This document shows, piece by piece, positions 19,898 to 28,553 of a DNA stretch of 64,000 nt. A program made the translations under genes and the position numbers. The stretch comes from Ornithinimicrobium tianjinense (GTDB lineage Bacteria > Actinomycetota > Actinomycetes > Actinomycetales > Dermatophilaceae): the NCBI RefSeq assembly GCF_014636495.1, contig NZ_BMEM01000001.1, positions 1 to 64,000 of the forward strand, written 5' to 3'. The notes under the pieces are model-generated. The model was not told the origin of the DNA, ran no database searches, and saw only the letters and a program-made list of their open reading frames with translations. Position 1 is the first letter of the stretch. Each line of letters begins with the position of its first letter.

Positions 19898-20737
19898 ATG
19901 CCGTCGCGCTCGCCGGGCGGGCCCGGCACCGTCGAGGTGGTGCCGGGTGTCGTCGCGCTCACCGGCCTGGCCGGACTCCCGCCGGAGGAGGCCGAGGCGG
20001 TCGCCCGCGTCACGGCCCTCGTGGAGGAGGCCTTTGTCGCTGGTCACCACCGCGTGGAGGCCGAGGTGGAGCCCGACGACCGGCGGCTGCGACGGGTCCT
20101 CCAGCGCAGCGGGCTGCGACCGGAGGGCGTCAGCCGGGGGCGCGGCCCGCGGGAGACGGGCGATGGGGGTGGCGGTGGGGGCGGCGCGGCATACCGGGAC
20201 CTGCTGCGCCTGGCCAGGCTCGTCGACGACCCCGAGCCGGGGACGCCGGCGGCGTTCCTGGCCATGCTCGACGCGACGCTGCCGCTGAAGCGGGTCATCG
20301 TCCAGGGCCTGGTCCACGACGGCGTCGGACGGCTGCTGCTCTGCGAGCTGACCTACAAGAAGGAGTGGGACCTCGTCGGCGGCGTCGCCGAGCCCGCCGA
20401 GTCCCCGGTCGAGTCGCTGGCGCGCGAGGTGCGGGAGGAGCTGGGTGTCGAGCTGCCGGTCGGCGACCTGATCGGCGTCGACTGGCTGCCGCCCTACCGG
20501 CAGTGGCGCGACGCCCTCCTGCTGGTCTTCGACCTCGGCGTGCACCCGGACCTGGCCGAGCGCGCCGTGCTGCAGCGCTCCGAGCTCGCGGACCTGCGGT
20601 GGTGCACGGTCGAGGAGGCGGAGGGCCGGGTCGCGCCCTACGTCCACCGGCTGCTCGCCTCCCTCCGCGAGGCGCACGAGACGGCACCTGGGCACGTTCT
20701 CTTCCTCGAGGACGGGCTGCCCCGCGCCGCTCGCTGA
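19898..20737 (+). CDS. Nudix hydrolase with N-terminal acetyltransferase-like fragment
   Basis: A 279-residue protein. The C-terminal half carries a full Nudix box (G-x5-E-x7-REVREELGV, about residues 161-184), implying hydrolysis of a nucleoside-diphosphate-linked substrate. The N-terminal part contains HHRVEAEVEPDDRRLRRVLQ followed by SGLRPEGVSRG, which resembles only the last strand and helix of RimJ-type GNAT acetyltransferases. A Gly-rich linker joins the parts. The ATG at 19898 has GGAGG 6 bases upstream and sits within a GGTATGCCG motif. The GNAT segment looks like a fusion remnant. Confidence 0.85.
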   Translation: MPSRSPGGPGTVEVVPGVVALTGLAGLPPEEAEAVARVTALVEEAFVAGHHRVEAEVEPDDRRLRRVLQRSGLRPEGVSRGRGPRETGDGGGGGGGAAYRDLLRLARLVDDPEPGTPAAFLAMLDATLPLKRVIVQGLVHDGVGRLLLCELTYKKEWDLVGGVAEPAESPVESLAREVREELGVELPVGDLIGVDWLPPYRQWRDALLLVFDLGVHPDLAERAVLQRSELADLRWCTVEEAEGRVAPYVHRLLASLREAHETAPGHVLFLEDGLPRAAR

Positions 20738-20784
20738 CCGGAACGCGGCTCGGAGATCGCGGCGTCGTGCGCTAGGTTGCCCCC

Positions 20785-22494
20785 GTGGCAAAGCACGCCG
20801 CCCCCTCCACCGTGGGATGGGGCCAGAGGATCCTCATGGGGCTCGTCGCCCTGCTCGTCGTCGTCGCCGGCTACGGCGCCTACACCCTGCTCGCCGGAGA
20901 CGCGCCCGACGACGGCGCTCCCGGCACGGCCGCCGGCCAGGACGACCAACCCGCCCCCAGCTCCGACGACGGCGCCAAGGCTGAGGGCGACGTCGCCTGC
21001 GGCCGCGTGACCGTCTGGTCCGCGCCCGAGCTGCTGCCGGCCGTGTCGGCCGCCGCCGAGCGGGCCCACGACGACTGCTTCACCTACTCGGTGGTGACCC
21101 GCGGCACCGCCGTCGCGCAGGCGGCGGTGGAGCGCGGGGAGCTGCCCGATGCCTGGATCCCGAGCTCGTCGGCCTGGCCGACGCTCGCCGCCACCGGCGG
21201 CGCGGAGGTGACGGTCGGGGAGGTGCTCGCCTCCTCGCCGGTCATGCTCGCCAGCACCCCGGAGACCGTGCAGGCCATGGCAGGCCTGGGCATCGACGCC
21301 GGGTCGACGTGGCCCGAGGTGCTCGAGATCTACCAGGAGCTGCTGGCCTCCGGCGACGCGCCGGTCGACCTGCGGGTGGGTGACCCGCGCGTGGACGCCG
21401 CCTCGTTGGCGCTGGTGAACACCGTGTCCGGCGCCGTCGGCGGCGTGGACGACCCCGAGAGCCCCGTGCGTGACCTCCTCGTCGTGCTCGCGCAGAACGC
21501 CGTCCAGGGCGACGTCGCCTCCGCGGTGCGCTCGGTCCCGAGCACGCTGGTGCCCCTCACCGAGCAGCAGCTGGCCGACGCCGCCGAGAAGGGGCTGGCG
21601 CTGCAGGGTATGCCGCTGGAGTCCGGCGCGGTGCAGGTGCCCTTCGTCCGGGGCCGCGAGGCGGTGTCCTCCGACGCGGTGGACGCGCTCGAGCAGCAGC
21701 TGCTCTCCGAGGCCGGGCGGGCCGACCTGGCCGCCCTCGGCCTGCGTCCCGGTGCTGACGGCGCGGCCCCCGGCGTGACCGGCGTCCCGGAGAACCTCAC
21801 CACCGCCGGCGCCGAGGTCGACCCGGCCGAGATCGCCGCCGTCGCCGAGACGTGGTCGGTCATCGCCCCGGAGTCGCGGATCCTCACCCTCATCGACATC
21901 TCCGGGTCGATGGAGGCCGAGATCGGCCGGTCGACCCGCATCGACCTCACGCGTGAGGCCGCCCAGACCGCGCTGTCCGTCATCCCCGGCCAGACCGAGA
22001 TCGGGCTGTGGTACTTCTCGACCGCCCTGGACCGCAGCAAGGACTACCGCGCGGTGGTGCCCCTGCGGCCGCTCGACGAGGAGATCCGCGGCGTCACCCA
22101 GCGCGACCTGCTGATGACCGAGACCGCCAGCCTCGGTCTCGACATCCTCGAGGGCGACACGGGTCTGCACGACTCCCTCTGGGCCGGCTACAAGTACATG
22201 CGCGACAACGCCGAGCCCGGCTCGATCAGCTCGGTGCTGCTGCTCACCGACGGGATCAACGACGACTCCACCGGGGGCCTGTCCGCCGACGAGGTCGTCG
22301 ACCTCCTCGAGAAGGCGCGGGACACCGAGGCCGGCGCCCCGGTGACGGTCGTGCTCATCGGTGTCGGGCCGGACGTGGACGAGGGCGCCCTCCAGCGGCT
22401 CGCCGAGGCCGCGGGTGGCGAGGCGATGGTCATCCGTGACCCCCGCGAGCTGCCGCAGGTCTTCGTCGACGTCGTCGCCAGCCGCGCCCAGTAG
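20785..22494 (+). CDS. Membrane-anchored solute-binding/von Willebrand factor A protein
   Basis: A 569-residue exported protein. A single transmembrane helix (about 14-33) is followed by an acidic linker, a periplasmic-binding-like domain (about 70-330, with WIPSSSAWP) and a vWA domain from about residue 360 with the MIDAS motif DISGSM and a later LLLTDG. Metal-dependent adhesion or protein interaction outside the cell is likely. The GTG at 20785 follows TAGGTT by 6 bases, indicating a leaderless mRNA. The domain order matches actinobacterial substrate-binding/vWA proteins of unknown function. Confidence 0.85.
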   Translation: MAKHAAPSTVGWGQRILMGLVALLVVVAGYGAYTLLAGDAPDDGAPGTAAGQDDQPAPSSDDGAKAEGDVACGRVTVWSAPELLPAVSAAAERAHDDCFTYSVVTRGTAVAQAAVERGELPDAWIPSSSAWPTLAATGGAEVTVGEVLASSPVMLASTPETVQAMAGLGIDAGSTWPEVLEIYQELLASGDAPVDLRVGDPRVDAASLALVNTVSGAVGGVDDPESPVRDLLVVLAQNAVQGDVASAVRSVPSTLVPLTEQQLADAAEKGLALQGMPLESGAVQVPFVRGREAVSSDAVDALEQQLLSEAGRADLAALGLRPGADGAAPGVTGVPENLTTAGAEVDPAEIAAVAETWSVIAPESRILTLIDISGSMEAEIGRSTRIDLTREAAQTALSVIPGQTEIGLWYFSTALDRSKDYRAVVPLRPLDEEIRGVTQRDLLMTETASLGLDILEGDTGLHDSLWAGYKYMRDNAEPGSISSVLLLTDGINDDSTGGLSADEVVDLLEKARDTEAGAPVTVVLIGVGPDVDEGALQRLAEAAGGEAMVIRDPRELPQVFVDVVASRAQ

Positions 22495-22550
22495 CGTGCG
22501 GTAGCGGGCAGGAGCGGGAGCGGCGCGCGCACGGCATACCCTTGACCTCC

Positions 22551-23273
22551 GTGAGCACGCACATCGCCGCCGAGCCCGGCCAGATCGCCCCCCGAGTCCT
22601 CCTCCCCGGAGACCCCCTGCGCGCCCGGTGGATCGCCGAGAACTTCCTCGAGGGTGCGCAGTGCTACTCCGAGGTGCGCGGCATGCTCGGCTTCACCGGC
22701 ACCTACCGCGGCGAGCGCGTCTCCGTGCAGGGGACGGGTATGGGGCAGCCGTCCGCCTCGATCTACTGCAACGAGCTGATCCGCGAGTATGACGTGCAGC
22801 AGCTCGTGCGGGTGGGCTCCTGCGGCGCGCTGAGCGAGCGCCTGGCGGTGCGCGACGTGGTCATCGCCCAGGCCGCCGCGACCGACAGCTCGATGAACAC
22901 CATCCGCTTCCAGGGCTACCACTACCCGGCGGTCGCCGACTTCGGGCTGCTGCGCAGCGCCGTCGAGGCCGCCGAGCAGGCGGGTGCCCGGCACCTGGTC
23001 GGCACCGTCTTCAGCTCGGACAGCTTCTACCACGCCCGCCCCGAGCTGACCCAGAAGGTCGTGGAGTACGGCGTCGTCGCGGTCGAGATGGAGGCCGCGG
23101 AGATCTACACGCTGGCCGCGCTGCACGGGCGGCAGGCGCTCGGCGTCATGACGGTCTCCGACCACATCCTCACCGGCGAGGAGACCACCGCCCAGGAGCG
23201 GGAGCAGACCTTCGGCGACATGGTCACGGTCGCGCTCGAGGCGATGCTGGCCACGCCCCTGCCCACCGCCTGA
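22551..23273 (+). CDS. deoD: Purine-nucleoside phosphorylase (DeoD type)
   Basis: A 240-residue hexameric-type nucleoside phosphorylase cleaving purine (deoxy)ribonucleosides with phosphate in the salvage pathway. The segments [35 protein letters not shown] and [12 protein letters not shown] are characteristic. The GTG at 22551 is preferred to the TTG at 22542 because it starts the family-typical N-terminus and follows TACCCT by 8 bases. That -10 box lies inside a GGCATACC motif. It is followed by an unrelated hydrolase gene. Confidence 0.93.
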   Translation: MSTHIAAEPGQIAPRVLLPGDPLRARWIAENFLEGAQCYSEVRGMLGFTGTYRGERVSVQGTGMGQPSASIYCNELIREYDVQQLVRVGSCGALSERLAVRDVVIAQAAATDSSMNTIRFQGYHYPAVADFGLLRSAVEAAEQAGARHLVGTVFSSDSFYHARPELTQKVVEYGVVAVEMEAAEIYTLAALHGRQALGVMTVSDHILTGEETTAQEREQTFGDMVTVALEAMLATPLPTA

Positions 23274-23298
23274 GGCCCCGACCTGGCAGGATCCGGGC

Positions 23299-24327
23299 AT
23301 GAGCATCGTGACCCGGCGCGTCCGGACCGCCCGCCTCGACACCTTCGTCCGTGAGGCGGGCGACCCCGCCAGCCCGGTCCTGCTCCTCGTGCACGGCAAC
23401 GTCAGCTCCTCGGTGTTCTTCGAGGAGCTGATGGAGGACCTGTCGGCTGACTTCCGCCTCGTCGCGCCCGACTACCGCGGCTACGGCGACTCCGAGCGCG
23501 CGACGATCGACGCGACGCGGGGGATGGCCGACTTCTCCGACGACCTCGCGGCGCTGCTGGACGCGCTCGGCGTGGAGGGGCCGGTCGACGTCCTCGGCTG
23601 GTCCGCCGGCGGCAACATCGCGCTCCAGCTGGCCATCGACCATCCCGACCGGGTCCGGCGCCTGGTGCTGGAGGCGCCGGGCAGCCCCTACGGCTTCGGC
23701 GGCACCACCGGCGAGGACGGGCGACCCGTCGCGGACGACTTCGCCGGCTCCGGCGGCGGCACCGCCAACCCGGAGTTCTGCCGGGCGCTCGCCGAGGGCG
23801 ACCGGGGCGACGGCCCGACCAGCCCGCGGTTCACCCTGCGCACCTTCTACGTGCGGCCCGGCTTCACCTTCCCGGCCGAGGTGGAGGAGAAGTATGTCGA
23901 CGGCATGCTCGCGATGAAGGTCGGCGACGACGTCTACCCCGGCGACCTCACGTCGTCGCCGAACTGGCCGGGGGTGGCCCCCGGCACGACGGGCACCAAC
24001 AACGCGCTCTCGCCGAAGTATCTCGACCAGTCCGGCTTCGCCGACCTCGACCCGGTGCCGCCCGTGCTGTGGATCCGCGGCGCGGACGACCAGATCGTCT
24101 CCGACACCTCGATGTTCGACCTGGCTCAGCTCGGCCGGCTCGGGGTCGTGCCCGGCTACCCCGGGGAGGACGTCTGCCCGACCCAGCCGATGGTCTCCCA
24201 GATGCGGGCCGTGCTGACCGCGGCCGGCGGTGAGGTGACCGAGACCGTCTACGAGGAGTGCGGCCACAGCCCGCACCTGGAGCACCCCGAGCGCTTCGCC
24301 GCCGACGTGCGCGCCTTCCTGCGCTGA
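23299..24327 (+). CDS. Alpha/beta hydrolase
   Basis: A 342-residue alpha/beta-hydrolase fold enzyme. The oxyanion segment LLLVHGNVSS is near residue 35, the nucleophile S102 sits in GWSAGGN, an acid is likely in the WIRGADDQIV region, and the catalytic histidine lies in ECGHSPHLEHPERF near the C-terminus. It carries a long cap insertion between strands 6 and 7. The substrate is unknown; the overall organisation suits an esterase or epoxide/haloalkane-type hydrolase. It ends 5 bases before the glycosyltransferase gene, so the two are probably co-transcribed. Confidence 0.85.
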   Translation: MSIVTRRVRTARLDTFVREAGDPASPVLLLVHGNVSSSVFFEELMEDLSADFRLVAPDYRGYGDSERATIDATRGMADFSDDLAALLDALGVEGPVDVLGWSAGGNIALQLAIDHPDRVRRLVLEAPGSPYGFGGTTGEDGRPVADDFAGSGGGTANPEFCRALAEGDRGDGPTSPRFTLRTFYVRPGFTFPAEVEEKYVDGMLAMKVGDDVYPGDLTSSPNWPGVAPGTTGTNNALSPKYLDQSGFADLDPVPPVLWIRGADDQIVSDTSMFDLAQLGRLGVVPGYPGEDVCPTQPMVSQMRAVLTAAGGEVTETVYEECGHSPHLEHPERFAADVRAFLR

Positions 24328-24331
24328 CCGG

Positions 24332-26272
24332 ATGACGCTGCAGCCGACCACGTCGCGACCGACGCCGCCGCCTCCCACGCCGGCCCTGGCGCGCGCCTGC
24401 CTCCCGCCGGGCCGCACCGCCGAGCAGCTGCTGGCCGTCGCCCTCCGCAGCCGCCACGACGCGGCGCTCGGGGCGCTCGCGGACGCGGCCGCCGTGGGGC
24501 GCGGCCCGGCCCAGCTGGTCCCGCGCCTGGGCGAGGGTCTGGCGCTGCCCGCCCGCGCCTTGGTCCCCGGCGGCACGCTGCCGTTCACCGTCGCCCTCGC
24601 GACCGCGTGGGCGGGGGCGGCGCGCTCCGCGGAGGAGCTGGTCGCTGCCGTCGAGGTCTACCGCCAGGTGCTGCAGGCCCACGGCCCCCGCGGGCTGCGA
24701 CGGCTCGAGCAGCGGCACTACCTGCAGGCCGCCTTCCTGGCCGGACGCCACGACCTCGTGCGCGCGGGGCTGTCCTCCCTCGACGGGGTGAGCGCCGACG
24801 TGACCGCGGGGCTGCGCGCGGACCTGGCCGACCCCCATCTCGACGCGGCTCTCCCGGTCACCGACCGGCAGCCCGCGGAGCACGACGCGTGGGTGGGGCT
24901 GTTCGGTGCCCGCTTCCGCGCGCGGGGGCTGGCCGGGCCGCTCGTCGACCCGACGGAGGAGACCCCCTTCGACGGGCTGCAGCTGCCGCCCGGCCGCTCG
25001 GTGGACGGCCCGCTCGTCACCGTGGTCATGCCGGCCTGGCGCCCGGGCCGCGGCCTGGTCACCTCGGTGCGCTCGGTGCTGGCCCAGACCCACGGCCACC
25101 TCGAGGTCCTGCTGGTCGACGACGCGTCGGGCCCGGACTTCGACCCCGTCTTCGAGGAGTGCGCGGCGCTCGACGCGCGGGTGCGCCTGATCCGTCAGCC
25201 GGTCAACGGCGGGTCCTACCTCGCTCGCAACACCGCGCTCGGCCACGCTCGCGGATCCCTCGTCACCACCCAGGACGCCGACGACTGGTCGCACCCGGAG
25301 CGGATCGCCGAGCAGGTGGCGCTGCTCGCCGAGCACCCCGAGGCGGCCGCGAGCCGCAGCGTCGCGATCCGCTGCCGCCCCGACCTGACCCGCCAGTGGT
25401 TCGGCTACCGCCCCGAGCGGATGAACGCCAGCTCGCTCCTCGTCCGCCGCGAGGTCCTCGACCGGACCGGTCCCTTCGACAGCATCCGCAAGGGCGCGGA
25501 CTCCGAGCTCCACGAGCGGCTGCGCCTCGTCGGCGGTGTGGTGGACGTCGTCAAGCCCCTGGCGGTGACGCGCCTCGCGGGCGGCTCGCTGTCCCGCGCC
25601 GACTTCAGCTGGGGCTGGCACCACCCCGACCGGGTCCTCTTCCGCAGCTCCTTCCGCGACTGGCACCGGCGCCTGGCCGAGGGTGAGGACAGCCTGCCGC
25701 TGCTCCGGGAGGGCCGTCGCCCGTATGCCGTGCCGCGCTCGTTCGTCCGCGCCCTGCCGGGTGCGGACGAGGCGCCGCGCACGGCATACCCGCTGGTGCT
25801 GCTCGCCGACGCGGCCGACCCGCTGCCGGCCGCCGCCGGCGTGACCCTGGAGGCGCTGGCCACCGGGCAGGAACGCCTCGCGGTGCTCGCGCGGGAGGAC
25901 CTCACGCGGGCGCGGGCCGAGCAGGCCGACCACGCCGCCGAGCTGCTGCGCGCCGCCCGGGAGTCCCGCGTCGACCTGCTCACCGACCCCGACGACGTGC
26001 GGGCCGCCACCCTGCTCGTGCTCGAGCCGGGGCTGCTCGCGCTCCCGGCCCGGCCGCTGCCGGCCCTGCGCGCGGACCGGGTCGTGGTGGCCGCCGTGCC
26101 GCCCGGTCCGGGGGAGCCGCCGCGCGATCTCGAGGCCGCCGGTGACACCGCCCGGGAGCTGTCGGGGCGGGCGCCGCTGTGGGTCGCGCGGACGCGGGCC
26201 GAGCAGGAGGCCTGGCGCTCGGACGGCTGGGAGCTGCCGCTCCTGGCGGACCTGCTCGCCGTGGTCTCCTAG
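24332..26272 (+). CDS. Family 2 glycosyltransferase
   Basis: A 646-residue protein. An N-terminal helical region of about 225 residues without recognised motifs precedes a GT-A glycosyltransferase domain. That domain has VTVVMPAWRPGRGLVTSVRS, the LLVDDAS strand, NGGSYLARNTAL and the metal-binding QDADDW motif. A C-terminal part of about 200 residues has no obvious family. It likely transfers sugar to an envelope polymer or protein. It starts 5 bases after the hydrolase stop and its 3' end overlaps the convergent sugar dehydrogenase by four bases. An inverted pair of the GTATGCC motif lies inside its coding region at 25723-25789. Confidence 0.85.
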   Translation: MTLQPTTSRPTPPPPTPALARACLPPGRTAEQLLAVALRSRHDAALGALADAAAVGRGPAQLVPRLGEGLALPARALVPGGTLPFTVALATAWAGAARSAEELVAAVEVYRQVLQAHGPRGLRRLEQRHYLQAAFLAGRHDLVRAGLSSLDGVSADVTAGLRADLADPHLDAALPVTDRQPAEHDAWVGLFGARFRARGLAGPLVDPTEETPFDGLQLPPGRSVDGPLVTVVMPAWRPGRGLVTSVRSVLAQTHGHLEVLLVDDASGPDFDPVFEECAALDARVRLIRQPVNGGSYLARNTALGHARGSLVTTQDADDWSHPERIAEQVALLAEHPEAAASRSVAIRCRPDLTRQWFGYRPERMNASSLLVRREVLDRTGPFDSIRKGADSELHERLRLVGGVVDVVKPLAVTRLAGGSLSRADFSWGWHHPDRVLFRSSFRDWHRRLAEGEDSLPLLREGRRPYAVPRSFVRALPGADEAPRTAYPLVLLADAADPLPAAAGVTLEALATGQERLAVLAREDLTRARAEQADHAAELLRAARESRVDLLTDPDDVRAATLLVLEPGLLALPARPLPALRADRVVVAAVPPGPGEPPRDLEAAGDTARELSGRAPLWVARTRAEQEAWRSDGWELPLLADLLAVVS

Positions 26273-27576
26273 CCGCGCGGCGCCACGCGCAGCAGCACGT
26301 CAGCGCCGTCGCCGTTGGACGTCGTCACCCACAGCACGCCGTCGTCGTCGAGCGTCAGCGAGCGCAGCCGACCGTAGCGGCCCTCCAGCTCGGCCACCCT
26401 GGCCTCGTCGACCACCCGGGTGCCGTCGAGGGTCAGCACCGTCACCCCGCTGCCCTTGAGCTCGGCCACCGCCAGCGCGCCGTCCCAGGCGCCCCAGGCG
26501 GGACCGTCGAGGAAGACCGCCCCGCTCGTGGCGCGGGTCGGCGCACCGCTGGACCACGCCGCCTCCACCGCGTCGGGGAACGCGTCGAGGTCGGTCATCG
26601 GCACCGACTCGTCGTAGCCGGGCTCGGGGTCCCACCCGTAGTTGGCCCCCGGCCGGAGCAGGTTGACCTCGTCGTCGACGTCCGGCCCGTGCTCGACCGC
26701 CCACACCTCCTCGGTCCCGGGCCGCAGCGCCAGGCCCTGCACGTTGCGGTGGCCGTACGTCAGGATCCGCGGGTCCGCGCCGGCCACGTGCCCGCCCGGT
26801 CGCGCAGGCGTGCCGTCCGGGCGCACGGCGAGCACCTTGCCGCCGAGCGAGCCCAGGTCCTGGGGGTTGCCGCCCTGGGCGGCGTCCCCGGTGCCGACGA
26901 GGAGGGTGCCGTCGTCGAGGAGGAGCAGCCGGCACCCGCTGTGCCGCCCCGAGCTGAGGGGTACGCCGTCGACCACCACCCTCTCCACCCGTGCCCTCGT
27001 CGCCGCCTCGTCGAGCCGGACCGCCACGACGCGCACGTCCGGCGGCTGGTCTGCGGGCCGGGCGGCGTGGCAGGCGTAGACGGTGCCGTCCTGCTCGAAG
27101 GCCGGCGACACCGCGAGCCCCATGAGCCCGGCCTCGCTGCCCACGAAGAGGTCAGGCAGGTCCAGGTCCACCTCCCGTACCCTGCCGCGCGCGTCGGGGT
27201 CGTCTCCGTCAGGGGGACCGACCGCGAGCAGGCGGCCGCCTCGCTCACCCACCAGCGCGGTGCCGTCCGGCAGCAGCTGCACGTCCCACGGAAGGGACAG
27301 GCCCTCGGCGACGACCTCGACGGCGAGGGCCGGGACGTCCTCCGACGGGGGCGTGGTGGGAGGCGCGGTCGTTGGCGGCGCGTCGGTGGAGGCGTCAGCC
27401 GGGGCGCTGCGGCTGGCATCGCCGCCCGCATCCCCCGCAGCCCCGCTGCTCGTGCGCACCGGCGACCCGCTGCTCGGGTCGTCCGGAAGGCCAGCCTGGC
27501 TGCAGGCCCCGAGCGCCACCGCCGCGGCGATCAGGGCGGTGACCGCGGTGGGACGCAGCGGTGACGAGCGCCTCAT
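26269..27576 (-). CDS. PQQ-dependent sugar dehydrogenase-like lipoprotein
   Basis: A 435-residue exported protein. A signal peptide with lipobox LGAC near residue 21 is followed by a Ser/Thr/Ala/Pro-rich linker and a six-bladed beta-propeller of the soluble glucose/sorbosone dehydrogenase family (LSLPWDVQLLPDGTALV, ERGGRL, GLAVSPAFEQDGTVYA, YGHRNVQGLALRPGTEEVWAVEHGP). Family members oxidise aldoses using PQQ, and the HRNVQG and EHGP segments belong to the cofactor/active-site blades. The ATG at 27576 follows TACAGT by 7 bases. Longer upstream readings would run through a palindrome. Confidence 0.88.
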   Translation of the reverse strand: MRRSSPLRPTAVTALIAAAVALGACSQAGLPDDPSSGSPVRTSSGAAGDAGGDASRSAPADASTDAPPTTAPPTTPPSEDVPALAVEVVAEGLSLPWDVQLLPDGTALVGERGGRLLAVGPPDGDDPDARGRVREVDLDLPDLFVGSEAGLMGLAVSPAFEQDGTVYACHAARPADQPPDVRVVAVRLDEAATRARVERVVVDGVPLSSGRHSGCRLLLLDDGTLLVGTGDAAQGGNPQDLGSLGGKVLAVRPDGTPARPGGHVAGADPRILTYGHRNVQGLALRPGTEEVWAVEHGPDVDDEVNLLRPGANYGWDPEPGYDESVPMTDLDAFPDAVEAAWSSGAPTRATSGAVFLDGPAWGAWDGALAVAELKGSGVTVLTLDGTRVVDEARVAELEGRYGRLRSLTLDDDGVLWVTTSNGDGADVLLRVAPRG

Positions 27577-27643
27577 ACCTGCCACTGTAGGGCGGCCGGC
27601 TCGCACGGGCCCCGACGACGCCGAGGCCCGCCCCCCACTGACT

Positions 27644-27697
27644 GCGGGAAACCGTTCTTCGCGCGGGTAGCAACCCGCTGCAAGAGCAGCTTCCCGC
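27644..27697. repeat. Palindromic repeat, GCGGGTTGCTACCCGC family, copy 2
   Basis: This is a nearly complete palindrome: GCGGGAA (27644) and GTTCTT pair with AAGAGCAG and TTCCCGC (ending 27697) around a central CGGGT-AGC-AACCCG apex. The minus strand matches copy 1 at 12876-12919 over most of its length. It lies in the 218-base gap between the divergent sugar dehydrogenase and membrane protein genes, which holds no other gene. Confidence 0.8.
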
Positions 27698-27794
27698 GTC
27701 AAGATGAGCGTCCGCTGCGGGAGCGCCCCTCCCGCTTCCGGTGCGGACTGCGCGGCGTTCGGTCGGGGAGCCCGGCAGCACTTACGATCAGCGG

Positions 27795-28553
27795 ATGGTG
27801 GTGGACGGTGCGGTTCTCCGCCGGTGGACGACGACGCTGCTCGTCGTCACCGGCGCCCTGGCGGCGATCTCGTTGCTGCTGCAGCTCACGCTGGCCGAGA
27901 CGCGCTGGGACGACCTCGCCACCTATCTCGACGTCAGCTCCGAGCACGGCCTCGCGGCCTGGTGGAACGCCGGCCTGCTGGCGCTCGTCGGCGCGGCCGC
28001 GCTGGTCAGCGCGGGTCTGACCGGCAGCCGCGGCCGCCGCTGGGGGTGGGCGGTGGTGGGTGCGGTCGCCCTCCTGATGAGCCTCGACGAGGCCACCCGG
28101 CTGCACGAGCGCACGGCCCACCTCGTGACCAGCAACCCGCTGCCGACCTTCACCTGGCTGATGGTGGGGATCCCCCTGGCGGCCGGTCTCGTGGGCGTGC
28201 TGACGCTGGCCACCCGCACGCTGTCGCCGCAGATGCGCCGCTGGCTCGGCCTCGCGCTCGCGGTCTACCTGCTGGGGGCGCTCGGCATGGAGGCGTTGAG
28301 CGGCTACTTCTGGCGGCAGGGTGCCGTCGGGACCTTCGAGGTGGTGAGCACCCTCGAGGAGGCCCTCGAGATGGTCGCCTGCGTGTATGCCGTCCACGTC
28401 ATCGTGAGGTCGTGGCTGCCGCTGCGGGTTCAGGTGCGCGCGCCCGCGGCGACCACCCGACCGCCCGCGCCGCCGGCCCCGGGACCCATCTCCACGACGG
28501 TGTCCGCGGTCGACAGCGCCACGGGGTCGTGCTCGGCCAGCACGACCGTGTGA
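27795..28553 (+). CDS. Multi-pass membrane protein, unknown function
   Basis: A 252-residue protein with about six hydrophobic segments, among them WTTTLLVVTGALAAISLLLQ, NAGLLALVGAAALVSAGL, WGWAVVGAVALLMS, FTWLMVGIPLAAGLVGVLTL and LGLALAVYLLGALGMEAL. Conserved-looking polar stretches DEATRLHERTAHLV and STLEEALEMV lie at membrane edges. No family was recognised with certainty. The ATG at 27795 follows TACGAT by 6 bases (leaderless pattern). The last 124 bases overlap the 3' end of the convergent UvrA-like gene, where its tail becomes Ala/Pro/Thr-rich. Confidence 0.8.
   Translation: MVVDGAVLRRWTTTLLVVTGALAAISLLLQLTLAETRWDDLATYLDVSSEHGLAAWWNAGLLALVGAAALVSAGLTGSRGRRWGWAVVGAVALLMSLDEATRLHERTAHLVTSNPLPTFTWLMVGIPLAAGLVGVLTLATRTLSPQMRRWLGLALAVYLLGALGMEALSGYFWRQGAVGTFEVVSTLEEALEMVACVYAVHVIVRSWLPLRVQVRAPAATTRPPAPPAPGPISTTVSAVDSATGSCSASTTV

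Noticed and set aside
20785-20830. Conventional ribosome-binding site before the vWA protein
   Set aside because: No purine-rich stretch is present; TAGGTT lies 6 bases before the GTG instead.
27644-27697. Extended N-terminus of the sugar dehydrogenase reading through the palindrome
   Set aside because: The signal peptide and lipobox start at 27576 with a leaderless -10 box, and the palindrome is a dispersed repeat present elsewhere.
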